From the NCBI GenBank assembly GCA_031835245.1, contig JAVKOQ010000092.1, positions 98,501 to 162,500 of the forward strand: a DNA stretch of 64,000 bases, given 5' to 3'. The notes below the pieces were generated by a model, which saw only the letters and a program-made list of their open reading frames with translations, searched no databases and was not told the origin of the DNA. This document shows, in pieces, positions 56,099 to 64,000 of the stretch. Source of the stretch: Balamuthia mandrillaris. Taxonomy: Eukaryota > Discosea > Longamoebia > Balamuthiidae. A program made the translations under genes and the position numbers. Numbering within the stretch: the first letter of the stretch is position 1; every line of letters starts with the position of its first letter.

Positions 56099-58249
56099 TC
56101 ATGTGCGAAAGGCTCTAACGCGTGTTTGAATGGGCGTCTGACAAATGGGGCACTTGGTCAATGCGGCGCTGCAAGCCAAACAGCACGAATAATGACTGCA
56201 CGGCATGAACACCACCTCCTGCTCCGCATCCAAACAAACCGCACAAAACGAGCCTCCATCTTTTTCTCGTCCTCCTCGTTCTCCTTCTTTCTTGATGATC
56301 TGCTTTTGTTTGTCTTGCTCCTCCAAATCTTTCAGCACTTCTCGTCGCAGCCTCTCCTTTGTGAGTTGATTCAATCCCGCTTGCAGAACTTTGGCGAGTT
56401 CGTCCAGCTCCTCCCAGCTGCACTGCTGCAGCTCTCTTCCTTCGAAGTGGGCCAACCGTAGCTTCGCCGTCTGGAGCTCCTTATCAAAGTCAAAGAGAAG
56501 GGCGTCCTTCTCCGTCAGCAGGCTCTTGGTCTCTTTCAGCTGTTGTTGCTGCTCCTCCAGCTGGGCGCGGAGAGCATGGTTCTTCTTCTTGGCGGCATGA
56601 AGGTGATTGCGAAGGCGTTGCACTTCGGCCTCATTATGTTGAGCTTGTCTGTTGGCTAGTTGCAAAAGTTCTTCCATGTCGCGACGCAGTTGTTCGCTTT
56701 TGAGGCTTAAATCTTGTTCAAAGGCAGAAGACGAAGAAGACGATGGCATTGAACGAGGAGGAGACACTCCTGGTTTCTTTCTTTTGGAATGAGAAGGATG
56801 ATGTTGATGTTGCCGATTGTGATGATGTTGATGTCGATGATGGCTGTGGAGGCGATGTTCTAATGTTGTTTCTGTTGCGTCTTTCTCTTTCTCTTTCTCT
56901 TTATGCTTGTCTTTATCTTTGTCTTCAGTTGTGTGTCTGTAGTAGTGGATGTGAGGATCAGAAGAACGCAACCCAAAGGAACGCGATAGTGGCAATGAAT
57001 GTCTCCTTGATGGTGACGATGTAGAGGGCTCGTCCTTTTCCGCTTCTTCATCATCGACGTCTCCTCTTGTTAATGGAGGAAGCGTCTCTTTTGTTGTGGT
57101 CTCTTCCGTAGGTAATGAGGATGAAGAGGAGGATAACGAAGAAGCAGACGCAGAAAGAGAAACAGAAGCGGATGAAGATAAGGAAAGAGCAGGAGAAGAG
57201 GGAGCAGAGGAAATGGAGGTAGGCATCTTCGGAGAAACAGATGGCTCATGAAACACAAACGCATTATTGTGGGCTGATCGCTGCTGATCCTCTTTTCGTT
57301 CATTATTTGGACGCATATGATAGTTTTCTTGTGAATAGGAAGAAGAACATGTAGAAGAAGATGGCGCTGGAAGTAACGGCGGAAGAACCGATGCATTTGT
57401 TGTCTCCTCTTCTTGTGATCGCCTCTTAATATTTGAAGAAGAAGCTGAAGAAAAGGAGTCAGACGACAGTGAGGATGGAAGAGGAGCTGCAGACAGAGGA
57501 GGAGGAGAAGGGGGAGGAGCAGGATGAAGTGGAGGAGGAGATCGTTCGGATCGTCGCGGGCCAGAAGAAGAAGAGTCAGAGAAGGCAGAGGAAGAAGAAG
57601 ATGAAGAAGCAAGTCCTGCTGTGAAGGGATCTGAAGAGGGAAGCGTGTAGAGAGCTAACAGGTGAGGATAGTCCGATATGTGGAATGAGGCTCGCGAGTT
57701 GTCTTCTGTCAACTTCTTTCCATCATAAGAGAATCCGACAGCACAGTTGGGTGGCAGTTTCGCTTCTCTCAACGTTTCTTGCCTTAGCTTTAAAACAAGA
57801 AGTTAGACTAAAAATATACACCCTAAGAAGGAGAAAGGAGAAGAGTGAAGAATTGGATGGATGTGTAAAAGAAGCAAAGCACTGGTTACCTCTGACAGAG
57901 TGAGTGACGGCGGGACCCGGAGGATAAGCCGTCGTATGGAACTCGTTCCACAGCGTGTCAAGTATACGAGGACCTGAACAAGGCTACGAGAAGCACTGCC
58001 CCCATCCTCCTCCTCCTGTCTGCTACTACTCCCACTTGACGCGTCCGATCTTGGATGAGGATAGGCTGAAGAAGAAGCGGAGGAGGAGGAGGAAGGGACG
58101 AAAGGAAACGGTTGAAGGGGAGGTATCTCCCTGGCCGTTGAGGGCGGTTCGTCTTCCTGTCTCATCGAGAAAGAGGAGGGCCTTGCTCCCCCTACCCAAC
58201 TCCGCGAGGTGGGCCTGTAGGGAATGGAACGACCTCTTCTGGCGTACAT
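56099..58249 (-). CDS. RING-finger protein with coiled coil
   Basis: Two exons (58249-57890, 57787-56099) give 682 residues. The C-terminus is a C3HC4 RING (CAVCLDAEQEVVFMPCSHYS, then CCLAC and CPICQTPI) of the type in IAP/MGRN-like E3 ligases. A coiled coil of about 150 residues precedes it (QHNEAEVQRLRNHLHAAKKK, NHALRAQLEEQQQQLKETKS). The middle 330 residues are Ser/Pro- and then His-rich and probably disordered. Near the N-terminus, VQVLVYLTRCGTSSIRRLIL with PPSLTLSELRQETLREAKLP and FSYDGKKLTED suggests a ubiquitin-like beta-grasp fold. Likely a ubiquitin E3 ligase. TGTCGACA lies 147 bp upstream. Confidence 0.8.
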
Positions 58250-58318
58250 TGTTGTCGGCGCAGCCCCGAATAATACAATAGAATAAGAAGAAGAGGAAGA
58301 GCTGCTGCTTTTCCGCTG

Positions 58319-58367
<49 letters not shown>

Positions 58368-58742
58368 TTTTTCTTTTCTTTTCTTTTCTTTTATTTGTCG
58401 ACAATAGGAAAAAAGACGTTATATTGCTGCAGCATTTTTGCACAATTTTTGCAGGGTTTGACCACGCAAGCGTCCTTTCGGGGAAGAAGCGGGAGAGAGG
58501 AGAGCCTCCATCCATCCATCCATTCATCCTTTCCGTCAACCCCCTGCCGTGGGAAAGAAAAGGAGCCTGTTCTGCCTTGTTGGTTTGGGTGCCGTTCGAA
58601 GGGTGGATGGCTGCTGCTTCCCTTGGTACTACTTGGGGTATTCTCCTTACTTCCATGGCTGCAACGTGTGCTCCTCTGTCCGGCAAGCGCTTGCAGACCC
58701 GCTCTCTTCGCCTGGGATTCATACTCTATCGCTCTCGCTCTT

Positions 58743-58781
<39 letters not shown>

Positions 58782-58912
58782 ATCTCTTTCTCTCTCGCTC
58801 TTCCTTCTTGCTCATCTCTCCTGAGGCTATTTTTCATGCATTTTGCTCCGCATCTCTTGTCCTTTCTCATGTCTTGACGCTTTCATCGGTTATTCTTTTG
58901 ATGTAAATGAAT
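58250..58912. other. Intergenic region between the RING and ureohydrolase genes
   Basis: Two CT tracts (58323-58361, 58748-58778) and TGTCGACA (58396-58403) belong to the promoter of the leftward RING gene. The part near 58560-58700 is richer in GC and could be untranslated leader or an unrecognised exon. No protein is recognised on either strand. Confidence 0.4.
58396..58403. promoter_or_regulatory. TGTCGACA palindrome upstream of the RING gene
   Basis: Exact palindrome 147 bp from the ATG at 58249 (minus). Confidence 0.4.
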
Positions 58913-60448
58913 TCAAGAGGAGGAAGAGGAAGAAGAACGAGCAGCAACACCCAAAGCAAAGAAGTAAAACATGTTGGCGACAAGTCTGCCTGTTCGGTAG
59001 TCTTCAATCTGAGGATTGTACTCGGAGAGGTCGAAGAGAGCCACGCGCGGATCCTTTCCGGCTGCAAAACAGATCTCCAAAGCGTCCTCCGCTGAAAGTC
59101 CAATCGTTGCTGGACAACTTACGCCCTTTTGTGTTTGAAATCGGTTAGAGATGCAAACAAACAGCTAAACAAAGAACAGGTACCGGAGCATCACTGGAGC
59201 GAACTGCGTCAAGGTCAAACGAGACAAAGAGACGAGGACTCTGCAAAGAATCCATTACGCCTTGGAACTGTTGCGCAATGCTTTTCTGTTGCTGCTGTTG
59301 AACGCGTCTCAGCTCGGAGAACCAAAAGATGCGTCCCTTGTGCTCTTTGATGTAGTTGGCGTGAGCAATGCTGCATTGGTTACCTTGTGCTGCAAACTCC
59401 ACGAACTCTTTTCCTTCGAACCGAGCTTAAATAACAATCCAAGACGTAAGCGAGTTTTCCTTTAGAAAAAGACTTCTTGGAAGAAGAAACTGAAGAAGAA
59501 GAAGAAGAAGAACAAGAACAAGAACAAGAAGAAAAAAGGAAGAACGAAGAACGAAGAACGAAGAACGAAGAACGAAGAACGAAGAACGAAGAACGAAGAA
59601 CGAAGAACGAAGAACGAAGAACGAAGAACAAGAAGAACAAGAAGAACAAGAAGAACAAGAAGAACAAGAAGAACAAGAAGAAGCAGAAGCAGAAGAAGAA
59701 CAAGAATAAGAACAAGAACAAGAAGCAGAAGAACGAGAAGGCACTGAAGAAGAAAAAAAAAAACAAGAAGAAAAACGCAAAAAATGAATGTACCATCTTC
59801 CAACAAAAGACGGAAGGGGCTGCCCGAGTGAACTTTGCCTTCTTTCAATGGACGAACATCGAAGTGAGCATCTATGTTTATCACTCCTATGGTGCAAGTC
59901 CCGCTTTTGGGTTTTGTTTTTTGTCAAAGAGGCGGACAAGCAATGTAAAGAAGGTGGTGTTGAGAAAGAAAACCTACTCGGTGCCATCCAAGAGGCCAGC
60001 AGCGTTAGGATAGGACTGGTCGTTCCCACCACCAACAACAAAGGGTATCTTTCCAGCGGCCACCAACTGCCCAACCTTCTTGCGCAGCGCCTCGTGGGCC
60101 TCCTCCAACTCCAATCCTTTCCCCACGTCTCCTCCATCAGATAATTTTATCCTGTTGATCAGAAAAGAAAGAAAGAAAAAGTAAGAAGAAGCAGAAAAAC
60201 AAGAAGACGAACAAGAACAAGAAGAAGAAGAAGGGGTGAACGGACTTGGTGAGGTCGACTTCGTATTCAGGGTTGACGACCGTGCCAATGCGGGGCATGA
60301 GCTGCCTGAGGACGGTGGGCGCAAGGGCAGCGCCCACTCTGCCTCCATTGCGTCGTACGCCCTCGTCATGGGGGAAGCCAAGCAGCACCACGTCCCCTCC
60401 CTCCCCTGCCACCAGCCAATCCCCCGTCCTTGCGTCGTCGCTCTGCAT
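58913..60448 (-). CDS. Formimidoylglutamase-like ureohydrolase (arginase family)
   Basis: Five exons (60448-60246, 60151-59978, 59903-59794, 59425-59184, 59125-58913) give 313 residues, the usual family length. Metal-binding motifs are all present: [32 protein letters not shown], and [20 protein letters not shown]. The phrases [13 protein letters not shown] and [16 protein letters not shown] point to the formimidoylglutamase (HutG) branch, which hydrolyses N-formimidoyl-glutamate to glutamate and formamide in histidine breakdown with a binuclear Mn centre. Exon junctions were set by frame closure: donor AA|GTCC joins to G|ATAAAA, giving [12 protein letters not shown]. Substrate is inferred from the subgroup; agmatinase or arginase activity is less likely. 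Confidence 0.88.
59493..59770 (-). repeat. GTTCTTC heptamer and CTT repeats in a ureohydrolase intron
   Basis: On the plus strand about 13 nearly perfect GAAGAAC/GAACGAA units (59538-59630), then GAAGAACAA units. In sense they are CTT/GTTCTTC. They fill intron 3. Confidence 0.9.
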
Positions 60449-60494
60449 CTTTTGTCGTGCGATTATGTTCGTGTCGTCATGATTACAAACATGC

Positions 60495-60532
60495 TGTCGA
60501 CAATATCGCCGAATGACAGAGAAACGTCGACA
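60495..60532. promoter_or_regulatory. Paired TGTCGACA and CGTCGACA sites in a divergent promoter
   Basis: TGTCGACA (60495-60502) and CGTCGACA (60525-60532) lie 30 bp apart, 47 bp upstream of the ureohydrolase ATG (60448, minus) and about 194 bp upstream of the ZMPSTE24 ATG (60726, plus). The same pair arrangement, 29 bp apart, is seen upstream of the TTC33 gene. Confidence 0.5.
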
Positions 60533-60725
60533 TGAGAGCTAACCCAAAAAAAAAAAGGAGGAAAAATTTACTTTTCCATTCGGCGTTTCATTCAGCAGGA
60601 CTTTGGCCATCCAAGCAAGCTTGGTTGGTGCTGCTTCGCAAGTGCACGGCTCCACCCCACCCATCTTTCCTTGTTTTGTTTCCCTCCTACACCGTTTATT
60701 TATTTCTTCTCTCTGTTGTTGAGGG

Positions 60726-61253
60726 ATGATGACAATAATGACCGTCATTTCGAACGTGGCGCCAACGCTGGAGGAGAAGCTCAGGGATGTTGCTGGCGGT
60801 CCTCCAAGCTCTGGGGCTCTTCCCTACTTTGAGTTCGTGTTGGCCTTCCTGACGGTGATGCACCTCTTCGAGACCTACCTCGACTGGCGCCAGTACCAAA
60901 ACTACAAGATCAAGCAGGTGCCACGGGAGCTGGAGGGGCTGGTCTCCTCTACCACTTTTCTCAAGGCACAGAGCTACGGCCTCGCCAAGAGCCGCTTCGG
61001 CTTTGTGACCTCCACCTTTGACTTTGTGGAGAGCCTCCTGGTGTTGTGTTGGGGCGGGCTGCCCTTTGTGTGGCGCTTCTCGGAGGGCTTGATGAGGGAG
61101 TGGTTCGGCGTGGAGGCGAGGGAGTACACCATCAGCTGCTCCCTGCTGTTCCTGTTGTTGCTGCAGGTTTACAGCACGCTGGTCCATTTGCCCTTCAACC
61201 TCTATGGCACATTTGTGTTGGAAGAGCAGTTTGGTGCGTGCCATTCGTTTCTC

Positions 61254-61296
<43 letters not shown>

Positions 61297-62321
61297 CTTT
61301 CCTCTATCCCCTGTTCTTGCTTTTTCTCTTCTATTCATCGTTCTCCCTTCTCATTACATCGTCTGCATTATCGTTATCTTGCTCATTCTCACTCTCTCAA
61401 ACAACAGGTTTCAACAAGATGACACTAAAAACGTTCATCATTGATATGGTCAAGTCCTTCATCCTAACGATTGTGCTGGGCGGCCCTGTAGCCGCTGGTC
61501 TCTTGCGCCTCATCGAATGGGGAGGACCTCAGTTCTATCTCTACTGTTGGTTGTTCTCTGTGGTGTTGACGTTGGTCTTCCTTTACATCTACCCCAACAT
61601 CATCGCTCCTCTCTTCAACAAGTTTGAGAATCTGGAGGACGGAGACGCTTTGAAGGATGCCATCACCAAGTTGACCGAAAGGATCCAGTTCCCTCTTGCG
61701 AAGGTCTTTGTGGTCGATGGTTCTACCCGCAGCGCTCATTCCAATGCCTATTTCTATGGCTTTTGGAACAACAAAAGGTTCGATTCATATTTCTCACTAT
61801 TCTTGTGCTTCTTGTTCTTGTGCTTCTCCTTATTTTTCTAAAACTCTAGGATTGTACTTTACGACACCCTCTTGGAGCAAATGAAATGTGAAGCAGAAGA
61901 AGCATCCGCCACCAAAGCAACCGACTCTGATTCAACACCCACAACAAACACGCCAAATGCAGAGGAGCAGCACCAAAACAGCGACAAGAACGGAAAGAGT
62001 GCTCGCACGTACACACCAACACAAATTAAGCACATCATTGCCATCGTTGGTCACGAATTGGGTCACTACAGCCTCTCTCATAACATCTACAATCTCATCA
62101 TCGTGCAGCTTCACACACTCTGGTTCTTTTTCCTTTCCTCTGCGTGCATCAACAATACTGACATTTACGAGAGCTTTGGCTTCTTTGAAACCAAACCGGT
62201 GCTCATCGGATTAGTCTTGTTCGCGTTTCTTTACTCACCGGCCGAGCATTTGCTTGGCTTTTTGATGAACATGCTCTCTCGTAGATTTGAATTTCAAGGT
62301 ATGTTTAGCACATCACCTTAT

Positions 62322-62363
<42 letters not shown>

Positions 62364-62691
62364 GTTTCTCCTTTTCGGTGTGGAGGTACCTTTTTTTGAT
62401 GTATTTTTGTTCTTTATACTGTAGCGGATGAATTCGCCATCAACTTGGGGTTGGAGCTGCAAACACCGTTGACTAAACTTCACATCGATAACTTGGGTAC
62501 ATACTCCTGCAACATGTCTACAAAAAAGAAAAAGATTTAGTGAAAAGAATAACATTCTTTCTCTGGTATGATCAGGGACGATGACGCCAGATCCATGGTT
62601 CTCCACCTATCACTACAGCCACCCCACTCTGGTGGAACGCCTCAAGGCTATGGATAAGCTCTCTTTGCAAAAGCACAAGAAAGGAGACTAA
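60726..62691 (+). CDS. ZMPSTE24: CAAX prenyl protease 1 (ZMPSTE24/Ste24)
   Basis: Five exons (60726-61233, 61408-61777, 61850-62298, 62425-62496, 62576-62691) give 504 residues; human ZMPSTE24 has 475. The zinc site is IVGHELGHYSLSHN (HEXXH) with the third ligand in RRFEFQADEFA, the peptidase M48 arrangement. Other conserved blocks are FETYLDWRQYQNYKIKQVPR, LPFNLYGTFVLEEQFGFNKM, PNIIAPLFNKFENLEDGDAL, VDGSTRSAHSNAYFYGFWNN and TPDPWFSTYHYSHPTLVERL. It is a multi-span ER/nuclear membrane enzyme that removes the last three residues of prenylated CAAX proteins. A hydrophilic insert (Ala/Thr/Asp-rich, about 45 residues) precedes the HEXXH and accounts for the extra length. Two in-frame ATGs start the gene. 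Confidence 0.95.
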
Positions 62692-63093
62692 GCGGTAAAA
62701 GAGAGAGAGAGAGAGAACGAGAGATCAAATTATTGCATACTCATGTTCAGCCAGTATTACAACAACGAACGGGAATGCTTCCCCTCCTCCTCCTCCTCCA
62801 AATCAAATCAAACGAAAGGTTAGATCACAAACAAAGCGTAACCCTTCCCAACCAAAGAAGCGTGCGCTATTCCTTTTCTCCAAAAGTCGTTTATCCTAAC
62901 CAGTTACCCTAAAAAGAACAAAAGTTCGGCCTTTTCTTTTGGGAAAAGGAAAAGCTGCTTTTTCCACCTGTAGCATTACCTCTCCTGGTACTGATCATTT
63001 TGTTAGTCTTCCCCCCACGCACTCGCCGAGAACATTTTTTTGCCGCAAACTTCCCCATAACGACATACACGAGCACCCGCCATACGTCCAAAC
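62692..63093. other. Intergenic region between ZMPSTE24 and the bHLH gene
   Basis: A short GA tract (62701-62716), then sequence with no recognisable gene; 3' flank of ZMPSTE24 and promoter of the bHLH gene. Confidence 0.45.
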
Positions 63094-64000
63094 ATGTCTC
63101 AGCGCCTTGAAGCCGACGTTGCTGCTGGATGGTGGTGGAGTCCTTCCGCATGTTGGGAGGCAGGCGCGTACGGTTCCCAACCGCCAGGATCCGCAGCTGA
63201 TCGTTCTTCGGATTCCCTCACGTTCCTTTCGGGAGCATCAGAGAAAAGAAAACATCAAACGACGCTCTACTCCGCGTCTACCGGAACGAAGCGAAGGAAA
63301 GCTGCTCGCAAGTAAGTATGCCGTTGATCTTTCTTTTGTTCACGTCGCTTACGAAAGATGTTTCCTTTCAGCGGTTACGAAAAGTTGCTTCATAATGAGT
63401 CAGAACGTCAACGAAAGCATCTCTTCAACGCCAAGCTGATGGAGCTGCATGACCTTCTGCCAAACAAACCAACAAGAGTTTCCAAGAGGAAGATTGTGGA
63501 AGCCGCCATCGACTTTGTCAAACAAGTACTGCAGGAACGTAACGGCTGTACTCAGGTGGCCAAAGAGGAACAGTCTGGCAACAACGCCGTGGAGGAGATG
63601 GACCCGCAATCCGACCCATCTCCCGATGTAATTCATAGCCCACCAGAACGCCCACCATCCCTTCCGGCAATGAATTCTGCTCAAACCCCTTTCGTGGACT
63701 GCCAACAACCACAACCACAACCACAACAATCAGCTCCGACGCCAATCCCCGTATTTCTGCCTGCATTATCCAACCCGCGACCGCCTCCTTCTGTGGTTAA
63801 CTACAGCAACCGCATCAACTTTGCCGATCTGGGGCCAACGACAACAACACGAAGACGAAGGAAGCAGGACCGGCGGCACTCCCTCCCCTCCGCGGACCAT
63901 CCGCAACAGCAATCAAGAGATAGACAACCACCAGCAGAACCGCGACAGATTCCTTGGAACGAAGGCTGCAGCCCGGCACGGCACGGCCTGGTGATCCCAA
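63094..64000 (+). CDS. bHLH transcription factor (runs off the right edge)
   Basis: Exon 1 is 63094-63311 and exon 2 starts at 63372 and is open to 64000. Joined, they read RRKAARNGYEKLLHNESERQ, then RKHLFNAKLMELHDLLPNKP and SKRKIVEAAIDFVKQVLQER, a basic helix-loop-helix domain (residues about 75-130): basic region with H-N-x-x-E-R-x-R, helix 1, loop with Pro, helix 2 ending in V-L-Q-E. The E in N-E-S-E-R-Q-R is the residue that contacts CA of an E-box. The remaining part is Pro/Gln-rich and probably an activation region. Intron donor is AA|GTAAGT. The protein is incomplete here. Confidence 0.85.

Noticed and set aside
58391-58906. Overlapping frames on both strands between the RING and ureohydrolase genes
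   Set aside because: Each contains translated CT repeat and no known motif; there is not enough support to call a gene.

Overview
The window is nuclear DNA of a unicellular eukaryote. Genes are packed on both strands, mostly 50-500 bp apart. Nearly all have short GT-AG introns (about 56-230 nt), and the introns carry CT, CTT, TTTC or TTG microsatellites. The gene set (tandem Zn2Cys6-PAS regulators, perilipin-like protein, Ste20 kinase with DEP domains, CHMP1, FKBP15-like protein, ZMPSTE24, selenoprotein W, one U12-type AT-AC intron) suggests a free-living amoeba of the Amoebozoa, perhaps near Acanthamoeba or Balamuthia. That placement is inference; the species cannot be read from the window. 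I rebuilt exon structures by hand from splice sites, reading frame and family similarity. Where exon ranges are given, every phase was checked to close.

1-10 kb: a partial F-box gene, two tandem Zn2Cys6-PAS transcription factor genes separated by a perfect hairpin-forming inverted repeat, a MaoC-type hydratase, a divergent OB-fold/Nudix gene, selenoprotein W (in-frame TGA plus a candidate SECIS), and MEMO1. 10-17.5 kb: a Bin3/MEPCE RNA methyltransferase, a PARG-like glycohydrolase, a GRAM-domain protein and a perilipin-like lipid droplet protein.

17.7-23 kb: a locally duplicated block. An intact four-span membrane protein gene is followed by a frameshifted copy sharing a 343-bp identical tract. 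Both carry remnants of the 3' end of the neighbouring TTC33 gene.

23-33 kb: a secreted protein with Glu-Asp-Gly-Gly repeats, an F-box/WD40 protein ending in a membrane segment, an ER FKBP ending in KDEL, an unknown gene, and two tandem F-box/SPRY genes. A tRNA-like element lies in the gap after them. 33-42 kb: a large PPR protein, an inverted pair of small membrane proteins, a Nudix hydrolase with the AT-AC intron, CHMP1, and a short Sas10 C-terminal protein.

41-64 kb: an FKBP15-like protein of about 1,787 residues, a second PPR protein with a mitochondrial-type leader, the Ste20-DEP-DEP kinase with a 615-nt TTG-repeat intron, a RING protein, a formimidoylglutamase-like ureohydrolase, the CAAX protease ZMPSTE24 and a partial bHLH factor.

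No operon logic applies. Several genes form head-to-head pairs that may share promoters. The 8-mer TGTCGACA recurs in upstream flanks and is the best candidate regulatory word.
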